Source of the DNA: Ga0077536 sp943370145
Lineage (GTDB): Bacteria; Pseudomonadota; Gammaproteobacteria; Ga0077536
Length of the DNA: 33,078 bases
Direction of reading: 5' to 3'
NCBI GenBank assembly: GCA_943370145.1
Contig: CALRPY020000048.1
Location: forward strand, 1 to 33,078
Shown here: one piece after another, positions 8,579-16,853 of the stretch
Layout of the letters: every line of letters begins with the position of its first letter
How positions within the stretch are numbered: position 1 is the first letter of the stretch
Position numbers and translations under genes: made by a program
Notes under the pieces: model-generated
The model's input: only the letters and a program-made list of their open reading frames with translations
What the model was told of the DNA's origin: nothing
The model's database searches: none

Positions 8579-8850
8579 GCCACCGAGGACCCCGAGAACA
8601 CCGAGGGGATGGCGTGGGCAGTCCCTCCCGGACGTCATTGCCACGACGGAGGCGCACCTCGCCATTTACCGTTCTGCTTCGTCTCCTCCGTGGTAAAAAA
8701 ATTCGGCTTCTCGTGTCGTGGAAACGCCTGGTTTCACCACGGACCCGGAGAGGCCCCTTTTTCCGACCGTGGTGCGGTCAATGGCCATGCCTTCAACCGC
8801 CGGCTCAGCCCCACTGGAGAGATCTCGGTGTTCTCGGGGTTCTCGGTGGC
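8579..8850. repeat. Nested-palindrome CCGAG element, copy 2
   Basis: Outer arms start GCCACCGAGGACCCCGAG and end GGTTCTCGGTGGC. Inner inverted arms are CTCCTCCGTGGT (8688 region) and CACCACGGACCCGGAGAGG (8736 region). Its right half (CAATGGCCATGCC and flanks) is the reverse complement of part of copy 4 at about 21744-21790, so copies 2 and 4 lie in opposite orientation. With its flank it fills the pmbA-MoxR gap. Confidence 0.85.
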
Positions 8851-8936
8851 CATCAGGGCGTAGACCCCGGCACCTGCGTCCGAATGTGATCAGGACACAG
8901 CCCGCCCCGGGCGAGGCCGCACGCAGTGCGGGTGAG
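8851..8936. repeat. Linker plus REP-like module attached to copy 2
   Basis: Read on the minus strand, a degenerate REP arm is followed by GGGCTGTGTCCTGATCACA and GCCGGGGTCTACGCC, which joins directly to the outer arm of the CCGAG element. The same order recurs at 21640-21711 (+) and 22217-22285 (-), so REP, linker and CCGAG arm form a conserved unit. No gene is seen between 8936 and 9077. Confidence 0.65.
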
Positions 8937-9077
8937 GGCCGGCAGCGCGCACCGGGCGGTCCGCCAGGATCATGGGGCGGACCGGCAAGCGGCCCGTGCT
9001 AAAGTCCGGCAGACCTCGCGCAGCTACAGACGCAATGTGCCGAGGCATGGATAGCGCCTAGAGGAGTGCCGGCGATC

Positions 9078-10028
9078 GTGAGTATCACTTCGTTCAGACC
9101 GAAGGCTGCCGCCGATGCGAGCGGGCGCGTCGAGGCGATCGTCGCCGCCGCGAGCGGGATCGTGCTCGGCAAGACGCAGGTGCTGCGCCTCGCGGTGACC
9201 TGCCTCCTGGCCGGTGGCCACCTGCTGCTCGAGGATCTGCCCGGCGTGGGCAAGACCACGCTCGCCCAGGCGCTGGCGCGGCTGCTCGGGCTTTCCTACC
9301 AGCGCCTCCAGTGCACCAGCGACCTGTTGCCCGCCGACGTCCTCGGCGTGTCCGTCTACGACCGCAACGACGGCCAGTTCCACTTCCATCCCGGGCCGGT
9401 GTTCACCCAGGTGCTGCTCGCCGACGAAATCAACCGCGCGACGCCGCGCGCGCAAAGCTCGCTGCTGGAGGCGATGGAGGAACGGCAGGTCACGCTCGAA
9501 GGCCGCACGATGCCGCTGCCGGCGCCCTTCTTCGTGATCGCGACACAGAATCCGACCGACCAGGTCGGCACCTATCCGCTGCCGGAGTCGCAGCTCGATC
9601 GCTTCCTGATGCGCCTGTCCCTTGGCTACCCCGCTCGCGCCGCCGAGCGGGAGCTGCTGGAGGGCCGGGATCGCCGAGCGCTGCTGGCCGACCTCGCACC
9701 GGTGTGCAGTCTCGATGCGCTGCTCGAGCTGCAGGCACAGGTCGATACCGTCCACGTCGCCGAACCGCTGCTCGAATACCTGCAGGATCTGCTGGCGCGC
9801 AGCCGCACGATGCCCGGCCTCGCCCACGGGCTGTCGCCGCGCGCGGGACTCGCATTGCTGCGCGCAGCCAGGGCGTGGGCGCTGGCGCACGGTCGCGGCC
9901 ACGTGCTGCCCGAGGACCTCAAGGCCATCCTGCCCAGCGTCGCCAGTCATCGACTGGTCGCGCGCGACGCGGGGACCAGCGCCGCCGCCCTGACCGAACA
10001 GCTGCTGCGCACGGTGCCGGTGCCCTGA
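9078..10028 (+). CDS. MoxR-family AAA+ ATPase
   Basis: AAA+ chaperone-like ATPase of the MoxR proper subfamily. Walker A is LPGVGKTT (54-61), Walker B ADEINR (115-120), followed by ATPRAQSSLLEAMEE, and a sensor-1 segment FVIATQNP with the downstream YPLPESQLDRF signature. It is the first gene of a MoxR-DUF58-transglutaminase operon, an arrangement common in Proteobacteria and thought to assemble or quality-check envelope proteins; the client here is unknown. I prefer the GTG at 9078 because GAGGAG (9061-9066) lies 11 nt upstream; a GTG at 9066 would overlap that ribosome site. A weak -10 (TAAAGT, 9000-9005) may serve the operon. It differs from the CbbQ-type ATPase at the left end. Confidence 0.92.
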   Translation: MSITSFRPKAAADASGRVEAIVAAASGIVLGKTQVLRLAVTCLLAGGHLLLEDLPGVGKTTLAQALARLLGLSYQRLQCTSDLLPADVLGVSVYDRNDGQFHFHPGPVFTQVLLADEINRATPRAQSSLLEAMEERQVTLEGRTMPLPAPFFVIATQNPTDQVGTYPLPESQLDRFLMRLSLGYPARAAERELLEGRDRRALLADLAPVCSLDALLELQAQVDTVHVAEPLLEYLQDLLARSRTMPGLAHGLSPRAGLALLRAARAWALAHGRGHVLPEDLKAILPSVASHRLVARDAGTSAAALTEQLLRTVPVP

Positions 10029-10051
10029 GCCCCGCATCGGCGGCGCAGCCC

Positions 10052-10972
10052 TTGGACGTCCTCGATCGCAAGCGCGTGTACATCTTCCCGTCGCGCGCGG
10101 GAGGCATGTTCCTGGGCGTGATCGGGCTGATGCTGATCGGCGCCATCAACTACGACAACGCACTCGCCTACATCCTCGCCTTCCTGCTGGTGGGCCTGAT
10201 GTTCACCGCGATGCTCCACACCTGGCGCAACCTCGCGGGCCTCGCGCTCGCGGAGGTCCAGGTCGAGCCCGTGTTCGCCGGCGCGCCCGCGCGCTTCGAA
10301 TTCCGCTTCGTCGACCCCGATCTGCGAACCCGGCACACGCTGCGCCTGCGGCGGCTGCTGAAACGCAGGGGCGCGGGCTGGTGGCGCCCGCTGGTGGATG
10401 GCACTGCCGAGTGCGCGACGCTGGATGCGGGCTCGGCCCAGATCGTCATGCAGGTCACGACGGAGCGCCGGGGCTGGCTGCCGCTCGGCCGCGTCGAACT
10501 CTCGAGCCGCTATCCGCTCGGCATCCTGCGCGCCTGGGCCGACCTGCGGCAGGACGCGCGCTGCCTCGTGTATCCGGCACCGGCCGGCAACCTGCCGCTC
10601 GCACCAGGGCGCGCCGGCGCCGACGGCGAAGGCGGTGACGGCGCGGGGGTCGACGATTTCGCCGGGCTGCGCCCCTATGTCACCGGCGACTCGCTGCGCA
10701 GCGTGCACTGGAAGGCGGCTGCGCGCGGCGAGGCGCTGCTGGTCAAGCAGCTGCGCGGCGCGGGCGGTACGCGCTGGCTGCGCTGGCACGACACCGCGAC
10801 GCTGGCGGACACGGAAGCCCGGCTGTCGCAGCTTGCGCAATGGATCGTCATGCTCGATGCGAGCGGCGAACGCTACGGCGTGGAGTTGCCGCACCTGCTC
10901 CTCGAGCCGGACGCCGGCCCCGTGCAGCGCGGCCGTGCGTTGCGGGCGCTCGCGCTGTGGGCAGGCGCATGA
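10052..10972 (+). CDS. DUF58-domain membrane protein
   Basis: About 306 residues. Two adjacent membrane helices near the N-terminus (VYIFPSRAGGMFLGVIGLML region and LAYILAFLLVGLMFTAML) precede a soluble part with the family hallmark PYVTGDSLRSVHWKAAARG, the PYxxGDxxRxxHW motif of DUF58. DUF58 proteins are membrane partners of MoxR ATPases. The start is uncertain. There is no ATG in frame near the MoxR stop, so I took TTG at 10052, which gives the usual short lead before RVYIFPSRAG; GTG at 10076 or CTG at 10025 are alternatives. It begins within 25 bp of the MoxR stop and ends in an ATGA overlap with the transglutaminase gene. Confidence 0.88.
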   Translation: MDVLDRKRVYIFPSRAGGMFLGVIGLMLIGAINYDNALAYILAFLLVGLMFTAMLHTWRNLAGLALAEVQVEPVFAGAPARFEFRFVDPDLRTRHTLRLRRLLKRRGAGWWRPLVDGTAECATLDAGSAQIVMQVTTERRGWLPLGRVELSSRYPLGILRAWADLRQDARCLVYPAPAGNLPLAPGRAGADGEGGDGAGVDDFAGLRPYVTGDSLRSVHWKAAARGEALLVKQLRGAGGTRWLRWHDTATLADTEARLSQLAQWIVMLDASGERYGVELPHLLLEPDAGPVQRGRALRALALWAGA

Positions 10973-12951
10973 CGCCGGCCGGCGGTATCGCCCTGCGCGA
11001 GCTCTGGTGGAGTTCGGCCAGTGTCGCGCTCGCGCTTGCCCCGCACGTGATGCGGCTGCCGCCGCTGCTGCCGCTGATATTCGTCGCGCTGCTCGCCTGG
11101 CGCCTGCTGGCGGCCCACGGCAAGCTACGGTTGCCCGACCGCGAACACCGTCTGTTGTGGCTGGGCACGCAAATCGGCGCGGTCGCGCTGTTCGTCACGA
11201 TCTACGCCCGCTACCAGGGTGAACTCGGTCGGGACGCCGGCGTCGCGCTGCTGAGCGGGCTGGTCGGGCTGAAGCTGCTCGAAATGAAGGAGCCGCGCGA
11301 TTTCTACGTCGCGTGCTTCCTCGCCTACTTCCTGGTCGTCACGAACTTCTTCTACTCCCAGTCGATTCCCACTGCGTTCTACCTGCTGGGCGTGACGGTG
11401 CTGGTCACGACCGCGCTGGTGCGTTTCAACAGTCCCTCCACGCTTGGCGACCTCGCCTGCCTGCGGCTCGGCGCGCGCCTGGTTGTCGAGAGCGTGCCGA
11501 TCATGGCGCTGTGTTTCGTGCTGTTCCCCCGCCTGCCAGGTCCACTGTGGGGCATGCCGGGCGCCGACGACAGCGCCGTCACCGGGCTGTCGGACCAGAT
11601 GGAGATCGGCCGCATCGCGCACCTCGGCACTTCCGACGAAATCGCATTCCGGGTCGCCTTCGAGGGCGCGCGGCCACGGGCGCGGGACCTGTACTGGCGG
11701 GGCCCCGTGCTGTGGGACACGGACGGCCGACGCTGGCAGGCGGGCACGATCGCGCGGCAGGGGGGCGCGGCGGCCGTGGTCCCGCGCGGCCCGCGCTACC
11801 GCTACGAGGTGCTGCTCGAGCCGCACGGCGAGCGCTGGCTGCTCGGGCTCGACGCGGTCACGGCCAGCGATGCCTTCGCGCGCAGCTCGCGGGCGCTGGA
11901 ATTGAGCGCGCGCCAGCCGGTGCGGCGGCGCGCGCGCTACACGCTGGAATCGGCGACCGCCTACAGCCTGCCCGACATCACGCCCGCGGAGCGGCGCGCG
12001 GCGCTGGCACTGCCCGCCGGCGCGCACCCCCGCACGCGCGAACTCGCCGCGCGCTGGCGCGCGGCGGCCACGAGCGACCGCGCGGTGATCGAGCGCACGC
12101 TCGCGCGTTTCGCAGCCGCTCCCTATGCCTACACGCTGACACCTCCGCTGCTCGACGAGGACCCGATCGACCAGTTCCTGTTCGACACCAGGCAGGGATT
12201 CTGTGAGCACTACGCCGCCGCTTTCGTGGTGCTGATGCGCGCGAGCGGGATCCCGGCGCGCGTGGTCACGGGCTACCAGGGCGGCGAATACAACGGCGTC
12301 AGCGACTACATGCTCGTGCGCCAGCGCGACGCGCACGCCTGGGCCGAAGTCCACCTGCCCGGCGAGGGCTGGGTCCGCGTCGACCCCACCGCCGCCGTCG
12401 CGCCGGAACGGGTGTCGCTGGGAATCGGTGATCTGGCTCGCCGGGGTTCCGCATTGCCGCTGCTGGACGGAGACTCGCCGGCCTACGAGGTGTGGCGCAG
12501 TGCGCGCCAGCTGTGGGATGCCGCGAACTACGAATGGAGCCAGTGGGTGCTGGGTTACACGCCGCAGCGTCAACGCGACCTGCTGTCGCGCCTCGGTCTG
12601 GACGACATGGGTGCGGCCGAACTCGCCGTGGCGCTGACCGCGAGCCTGGCCTTGGCGATGGGAGGACTGGCCGTGGTGCTGCTGCGCCGTCGGCCGGCAC
12701 CGGGCACGCCCGCCATGCGCGCCTATGCGGCATTCTGCGCCCGCCTCGCCCGCATCGGGCTCGCGCGCGAACCGCACGAGGGGCCGCTGGAGTTCGCCGA
12801 ACGCGTGGCCGCGACGCGCGCCGACCTCGGCGCCGCCGCGCGCGAGATCAGTCGCCTTTACAGCCTGTTGCGCTATGCCGACGCCCCGGCCGGACTCGAC
12901 GCCCTGCGCCAGCGCGTGCAGGCCTTCCGGCCCGGTCCGCCGCCCGCGTAG
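10969..12951 (+). CDS. tgpA: TgpA-type transmembrane transglutaminase
   Basis: 660 residues. The N-terminal DUF3488 region has about six membrane helices (up to about residue 190). A periplasmic transglutaminase core follows with the triad Cys412 (RQGFCEHYA), His456 (RDAHAWAEV) and Asp472 (VRVDPTAAV). A further membrane helix (about 550-570) and a DUF4129 tail end the protein. This is the domain order of Pseudomonas aeruginosa TgpA, a protein-glutamine gamma-glutamyltransferase active on the periplasmic side. The ATG overlaps the DUF58 stop (ATGA), so the two are translationally coupled. The intact triad argues for activity; its substrate is unknown. Confidence 0.92.
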   Translation: MTPAGGIALRELWWSSASVALALAPHVMRLPPLLPLIFVALLAWRLLAAHGKLRLPDREHRLLWLGTQIGAVALFVTIYARYQGELGRDAGVALLSGLVGLKLLEMKEPRDFYVACFLAYFLVVTNFFYSQSIPTAFYLLGVTVLVTTALVRFNSPSTLGDLACLRLGARLVVESVPIMALCFVLFPRLPGPLWGMPGADDSAVTGLSDQMEIGRIAHLGTSDEIAFRVAFEGARPRARDLYWRGPVLWDTDGRRWQAGTIARQGGAAAVVPRGPRYRYEVLLEPHGERWLLGLDAVTASDAFARSSRALELSARQPVRRRARYTLESATAYSLPDITPAERRAALALPAGAHPRTRELAARWRAAATSDRAVIERTLARFAAAPYAYTLTPPLLDEDPIDQFLFDTRQGFCEHYAAAFVVLMRASGIPARVVTGYQGGEYNGVSDYMLVRQRDAHAWAEVHLPGEGWVRVDPTAAVAPERVSLGIGDLARRGSALPLLDGDSPAYEVWRSARQLWDAANYEWSQWVLGYTPQRQRDLLSRLGLDDMGAAELAVALTASLALAMGGLAVVLLRRRPAPGTPAMRAYAAFCARLARIGLAREPHEGPLEFAERVAATRADLGAAAREISRLYSLLRYADAPAGLDALRQRVQAFRPGPPPA

Positions 12952-12991
12952 TCAGAGGATAGCCACCGGGCAACTGTGTCCCGCGCTGCGC

Positions 12992-13051
12992 TCAGACGGT
13001 CTGCAGGGTCCAAGGCCTGCCGGTTCTGACCATGGCATCGAGAATCGTCAG
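12992..13051 (-). pseudogene. IS110-family transposase, 3' remnant a
   Basis: On the minus strand this encodes roughly LTILDAMVRTGRPWTLQTV followed by TGA, the extreme C-terminus of an IS110/IS1111-type transposase. It is nearly identical to the ends of the two longer remnants at 13547 and 13803. Only about 19 codons remain; the truncated side abuts a palindromic repeat. Non-functional. Confidence 0.75.
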
Positions 13052-13060
13052 CGGAGAAAA

Positions 13061-13101
13061 GGAGAAAAGGTGTCAGATTTGAAATCTGACACCTTTTCTC
13101 C
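13061..13101. repeat. GGTGTCAGATTT palindrome, copy P1
   Basis: A perfect 41-bp palindrome: 20-bp arms ending AAAAGGTGTCAGATTT, a single central G, and the exact reverse complement. It sits between the IS110 remnant and the CCTCAGGCCTGAGG palindrome inside composite A. It can fold into a long hairpin on either strand. Confidence 0.9.
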
Positions 13102-13505
13102 CCTCAGGCCTGAGGGGGGTGGGGCCAAGCTCCCCGGCAGGCTCGGGCGCCGTTCGTGTTCGGACGGGCCACCAAGAACACCGAGGGGTGAGGGAGAAAG
13201 AATGGATTGGAGGCGGCTGCTGGGCTCCACTGCTGCGGAAGCAGCTGCCTTCAATTCGTCTTTCCCCTCCGTGCTCCGTGGCCTCCGTGGTAGAACCAGA
13301 CTTTTCCGCGAAACGATACGCGGCGTCATTACCAGGAAGACCACGGAGAGCACGGAGAAGAACAGTGATTCGCTGTATGCGCCTCGGCAGCGGCAGAGCC
13401 CTGCGGGTGGCACGTGCCCACTCAATCCCCCTCTGTGTTCTCGGTGTTCGGTGGCTAGGTGAAGCGCGGCATCACGCGCGTCGCGAACAGATGGAGAAAA
13501 GGTGT

Positions 13506-13546
13506 GGAGAAAAGGTGTCAGATTTGAAATCTGACACCTTTTCTCC
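13506..13546. repeat. GGTGTCAGATTT palindrome, copy P2
   Basis: A perfect 41-bp palindrome with a central G at 13526, identical in arms to P1. It touches the ATG of the following transposase remnant, and is preceded by AAAAGGTGTGGAGAAAAGG, also found before P6. Confidence 0.9.
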
Positions 13547-13675
13547 ATGTTCGAGCGACTGAGTGCCAAGGGCAAGCCTTACAAGGTGGTCATGACGGCC
13601 TGCATGCGCAAGCTCCTGACGATTCTCAATGCCATGGTCAGAACCGGCAGGCCTTGGACCCTGCAGACCGTCTGA
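13547..13675 (+). pseudogene. IS110-family transposase, 3' remnant b
   Basis: 42 codons reading MFERLSAKGKPYKVV then MTACMRKLLTILNAM and ending RPWTLQTV. The KGKP-x-KVV-x-x-A-C-M-R-K-L-L-x-x-L-N pattern is the C-terminal end of the Transposase_20 domain of IS110/IS1111 transposases. The N-terminal RuvC-like DEDD part and most of the protein are missing, so it cannot transpose. The truncation point coincides with the edge of palindrome P2. Confidence 0.8.
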
Positions 13676-13764
13676 GTGCAGCGCGGGACACAGTTCTTGG
13701 TGGCTGACCCGCCGCCCCACCAGAGCCACGGGCAACACGCGCGCGCGGTGGCCGCTGAGGTGTC

Positions 13765-13799
13765 GAAAAGGTGTCAGATTTAAAATCTGACACCTTTTC
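13765..13799. repeat. GGTGTCAGATTT palindrome, copy P3
   Basis: A perfect 35-bp palindrome with 17-bp arms and a central A (13782) instead of G. It lies at the start of the second tandem unit. Confidence 0.9.
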
Positions 13800-13802
13800 T
13801 CC

Positions 13803-13931
13803 ATGTTCGAGCGACTGAGTGCCAAGGGCAAGCCTTACAAGGTGGTCATGACGGCCTGCATGCGCAAGCTCCTGACGATTCTCAATGCCATGGTCAGAAC
13901 CGGCAGGCCGTGGACCCTGCAGACCGTCTGA
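13803..13931 (+). pseudogene. IS110-family transposase, 3' remnant c
   Basis: A second copy of the 42-codon remnant, produced by the tandem duplication. It is nearly identical to the remnant at 13547-13675, with CCG in place of CCT before the TGG codon. Non-functional. Confidence 0.8.
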
Positions 13932-14019
13932 GTGCAGCGCGGGACACAGTTCTTGGTGGCTGACCCGCCGCCCCCACCAGAGCCACGGGCAACACGCGCG
14001 CGCGGTGGCCGCTGAGGCC

Positions 14020-14313
14020 TCAGGCCGTCGGCTCCTCGATCAGCACGAAGGTCGGCTCCATCGCCTCGTCGCGCAGCGGGATCAGCGCCTGGTAGGCGGG
14101 GGAGTTGTACCAGTCGCGCGCGGATTTCGCGTCGGGGAACTTCGCGATCAGCGCGGCCTGCCCGGCGTGGGCGCCGGCCAGCACCTCGACGACCTTGCCG
14201 CGGACCATCGCCGCGCCGCCGAAGGGGGCGAAGGTCGCGCCGGCCTGTGCGCCGTATTCCTGCATCTTCTGGGCATCTTTGACTTTGACGTGAGCGATCA
14301 GATAGGCCGCCAT
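14020..14313 (-). CDS. DUF1330 family protein
   Basis: 97 residues with the dimeric alpha/beta-barrel fold expected of DUF1330: AYLIAHVKVKD at the start, a central GGAAMVRGKVVEVLAG, and the hallmark FPDAKSARDWYNSPAYQALIPLR. The catalytic role of this family is not established. The ATG has AGGAG 9 nt upstream. It is a single gene, divergent from the CoA-transferase gene; its 3' end is met by the tandem repeat. Confidence 0.88.
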   Translation of the reverse strand: MAAYLIAHVKVKDAQKMQEYGAQAGATFAPFGGAAMVRGKVVEVLAGAHAGQAALIAKFPDAKSARDWYNSPAYQALIPLRDEAMEPTFVLIEEPTA

Positions 14314-14489
14314 GGCGATGTACTCCTGTATTACTGGGTGGATTCGGAACCCGGAACCTTACCGGCCGGCCTGTGCGCAGGCAATTCCGCGTATGAGGGA
14401 ACGCCCGCCGCGACACGACGTGAACCGGCGCGGCGCGCCGGCATAGAATGCCGCACACCCACTCGCCGCAGCACACCAACGGGGGAGAC

Positions 14490-14552
14490 ATGTCACAGCG
14501 AATCGCGAAGACCGGTGAGCAGGCAAGCCGCGCTGCGGGCGCCCGCGCATGA
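14490..14552 (+). CDS. Possible 20-codon leader ORF before the CoA-transferase gene
   Basis: ATG to TGA encodes MSQRIAKTGEQASRAAGARA. GGGGGAG lies just upstream with short spacing, and the TGA overlaps the CoA-transferase ATG (ATGA). The downstream ATG has no ribosome site of its own, so this ORF could supply ribosomes by termination-reinitiation. No homolog is recognised. A -10-like TAGAAT (14444-14449) precedes it. Alternative: untranslated leader sequence. Confidence 0.35.
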   Translation: MSQRIAKTGEQASRAAGARA

Positions 14553-15757
14553 GCGGCGCACTCGACGGCATCCGGGTCATCGACCTGACGACGGTGCTGA
14601 TGGGTCCGTTCGCGACCCAGCTGCTCGGTGACCTCGGCGCGGACGTCATCAAGGTCGAAGCCCCGACGGGCGACAGCAGCCGCGCGCTGGGCCCGGCCAG
14701 TCATCCCGGCATGGGCGCGGGCTTCCTGCACGTGAACCGCAACAAGCGCAGCGTGGTGCTCGACCTGAAGCAGCCGGCCGCGCACGCCGCGCTGCTGAAG
14801 CTCGTGGCGACCGCCGACGTGCTCGTCTACAACGTGCGACCACAGGCCATGGCGCGGCTCGGGCTCACGTGGGCGGCGCTGTCGGCAATCAACCCCCGGC
14901 TCATCTACGTCGGCACCTTCGGCTACGGCCAGCGTGGCCCCTACGCGGCGAAGCCCGCCTATGACGATCTCATCCAGGGCGCGATCGGCCTGCCTTCGCT
15001 TGTGGCCCACGTCGGCGACGGCGTGCCGCGCTACGTGCCGATCGCGATGGTCGATCGCACGGTGGGCATGGCGGCGGTGAACGCCGTCTGCGCCGCCCTC
15101 TACCGGCGCGAGAAGACCGGCGTCGGCCAGTCCATCGACGTGCCGATGTTCGAGACCATGGTGCCCTTCCTGCTCGGCGAACATTTCGCAGGCGCGAGCT
15201 TCGAACCGGCGCTCGGGCCACTCGGTTACCCGCGCATGCTCGCGCGCGAGCGCACGCCGTTCGCAACCCTCGACGGTTACCTGTGCGCGCTCATCTATGC
15301 CGACCACCACTGGCGCCGCTTCTACGAGATGATCGGGCGTGGCGATGAATTCGCGCGGGACCCGCGCCTCGCCGACATCGGCACGCGCACGCGCCACATC
15401 GAGACGCTCTATGCGATGGTCGCGGAGGTGCTGCGCACGCGCGGCACCGCCGAGTGGCTCGCGCTGTTCGAGGCCGCCGACATCCCGGCAATGCCGCTGC
15501 ACACGCTCGAATCACTGATCGAGGATCCGCACCTCGGGGCGACCGGCTTCTTCAGGCTCGTCGAGCACCCGAGCGAGGGGCTGTATCGGCAGATGATGCC
15601 GCCGGCCGCGTGGAGCGAATCACCGCCGTCGGTGCGGCGCCATGCGCCGCGCCTCGGCGAACACAGCGCCGAACTCCTCGCGGAACTCGGTTACGGGGCC
15701 GCCGAACTCGCGGACATGGTGGCGAGCGGAGCGACGCGCTGCGCGGATCCCGCGTGA
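14549..15757 (+). CDS. Class III CoA-transferase (CaiB/BaiF family)
   Basis: 402 residues. It transfers CoA between carboxylic acids through a glutamyl/aspartyl-CoA type mechanism in the cytoplasm. The N-terminal GIRVIDLTTVLMGPFATQLL and LGADVIKVEAP are family hallmarks, and Asp169 (in AMVDRTVGMAA) falls at the position of the catalytic Asp of formyl-CoA transferase. FGYGQRGPYAAKPAYDDLIQ is also typical. The substrate is not predictable. It is preceded by a short possible leader ORF and overlaps the next gene by GTGA. With the acyl-CoA dehydrogenases and hydratase nearby it may activate an acid for CoA-linked breakdown. Confidence 0.92.
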   Translation: MSGALDGIRVIDLTTVLMGPFATQLLGDLGADVIKVEAPTGDSSRALGPASHPGMGAGFLHVNRNKRSVVLDLKQPAAHAALLKLVATADVLVYNVRPQAMARLGLTWAALSAINPRLIYVGTFGYGQRGPYAAKPAYDDLIQGAIGLPSLVAHVGDGVPRYVPIAMVDRTVGMAAVNAVCAALYRREKTGVGQSIDVPMFETMVPFLLGEHFAGASFEPALGPLGYPRMLARERTPFATLDGYLCALIYADHHWRRFYEMIGRGDEFARDPRLADIGTRTRHIETLYAMVAEVLRTRGTAEWLALFEAADIPAMPLHTLESLIEDPHLGATGFFRLVEHPSEGLYRQMMPPAAWSESPPSVRRHAPRLGEHSAELLAELGYGAAELADMVASGATRCADPA

Positions 15758-16626
15758 GCCGCCGCCTCGCGGCGCTGCTCGTCGCGACGACGCTCGCGCT
15801 CGGCGGCTGCAGCGCGCTGACGCTCGTCTACAACCGGGCACCGCTCCTGACCTGGTGGTGGCTCGATTCCTACCTCGAGGTCGATCGCGCGCAGGGCGCG
15901 CGGCTGCGCGCAGCGATCAGGGAATGGTTCGACTGGCATCGTGCGCAGGAAATCCCACGCTACGCGGCCCTGCTCGCGAGCCTGCGCGCCGAGGTCGCGG
16001 CGCCGACCAGCGCGGCGCGGATCTGCGCGGTCAACGACGAGATCCGCGCGCACTTCAAGCGCGCGCTGGAACGCACGCTGCCGCCGCTCACCGAACTCGC
16101 GCAGAGCCTCGACACGGCGCAACGCGCGCGGCTCGCGCGCCGCTACGCCGAGTCGAACGCGGAACTGCGCGAGGAGTTCCTGGAGGGGACGCCCGAAGCC
16201 CGCAGGAAACGCGCGACCGAACGCGCGGAAGACGCTGCCCGCGAGCTCTACGGACGCCTCGACGCCGCCCAGCGCCGCCTCATCGCCGAGGGCATCAAAG
16301 CCTCGCCCTACGATGCCGCGGTTTGGATCGCCGAACACGAGGCGGGGCAGCGCGACACCCTCGACGCGCTCGAGCGAATCGCGGCCGCGCCGCGCGAGCG
16401 GCGCGCCGACACGGCCCGCGCAGCACTCGGCATGCTCGCCGCGAGCTTCACGGCCTCACCGCGCGCCGCCTACCGCGACTACCTGACCGCGCTCACCGCC
16501 TACAACTGCGACTTCATCGCCCGCGTCCACGCGTCGACGAGCGACAAACAGCGCGCGCGCGCCGCGCGTCGGCTCGCGGACTGGGAACGGGACCTCGCAG
16601 CGATCGCGAAGCACGATTCCCCGTAG
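15754..16626 (+). CDS. DUF6279 family lipoprotein
   Basis: 290 residues with a lipoprotein signal peptide: RR at 3-4, a hydrophobic core and lipobox LGGC with Cys19. The mature part begins near YNRAPLLTWWWLDSYLEVD, matching the YNxxxWLxxWWLDxY start of DUF6279 proteins, and is otherwise helical and rich in Arg, Ala and Glu. The function of this family is unknown; it should be anchored in the inner or outer membrane facing the periplasm. The GTG start overlaps the CoA-transferase stop (GTGA), so expression is coupled, although a functional link between the two is not obvious. Confidence 0.85.
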   Translation: MSRRLAALLVATTLALGGCSALTLVYNRAPLLTWWWLDSYLEVDRAQGARLRAAIREWFDWHRAQEIPRYAALLASLRAEVAAPTSAARICAVNDEIRAHFKRALERTLPPLTELAQSLDTAQRARLARRYAESNAELREEFLEGTPEARRKRATERAEDAARELYGRLDAAQRRLIAEGIKASPYDAAVWIAEHEAGQRDTLDALERIAAAPRERRADTARAALGMLAASFTASPRAAYRDYLTALTAYNCDFIARVHASTSDKQRARAARRLADWERDLAAIAKHDSP

Positions 16627-16760
16627 GTTGCCGTGAAAGAAGCTTGATCGAGCAGCCCGTGTAGTCCCCGCAGCGCGGCAGGTCGCCCCGCTTGCGAGAG
16701 AAGGGCCGGGGATTTCATGATGCTGGGTGAAGCGCGCGCCATGGAAGAAGCCCGCATCCC

Positions 16761-16845
16761 GTAGCCCGGGTGCAGCGCAACCCGGGGCCGGCGTCGGACC
16801 TGGTCCCGGAATCCCGGGTTGCGCGTGGCGCTCCACCCGGGCTAC
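16761..16845. repeat. Long inverted repeat between convergent genes
   Basis: Arms GTAGCCCGGGTG (16761-16772) and CACCCGGGCTAC (16834-16845) are perfect reverse complements. Internal CAACCCGGG / CCCGGGTTG extends the stem. It resembles the dispersed GTAGCCCGG repeats known in many gammaproteobacteria. It lies between the ends of two convergent genes and could stop transcription from both sides, though no T-tract is evident. Confidence 0.75.
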
Positions 16846-16853
16846 ACAGGCTG

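Larger units (their letters stand above)
12962..13455 (-). repeat. Composite repeat A (about 494 bp)
   Basis: Read on the minus strand, it runs: CCGAG nested-palindrome element (13455-13168), a spacer with GAACACGAAC and GGGGAGCTTGGCCCC, an 18-bp palindrome CCCCTCAGGCCTGAGGGG (13100-13117), the GGTGTCAGATTT palindrome, an IS110-family 3' remnant, and a closing GGTGGC. The same modules in the same order occur on the plus strand at 21711-22216. The inner arms of the CCGAG element are GCCTCCGTGGT (13280 region) and ACCACGGAGAGCACGGAG (13340 region). No gene of its own is seen. Confidence 0.8.
13506..14017. repeat. Tandem duplication, unit about 256 bp
   Basis: Two head-to-tail units (about 13506-13760 and 13761-14017), each made of the palindrome, a 42-codon IS110 transposase remnant and about 85 bp ending GGTGGCCGCTGAGG. 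Differences seen are the palindrome centre and edges, one T-to-G change (CCTTGG versus CCGTGG) and one extra C in unit 2. The near-identity implies a recent duplication. Unit 2 ends 3 bp before the stop codon of the leftward DUF1330 gene. Confidence 0.9.

Noticed and set aside
8534..8889. Small ORFs inside CCGAG repeats giving Thr-Glu-Asp/Asn or Ser-Val-Phe-rich peptides
   Set aside because: These are translations of the 9-bp periodic inverted repeats. They occur on both strands and in several frames, with no ribosome sites.
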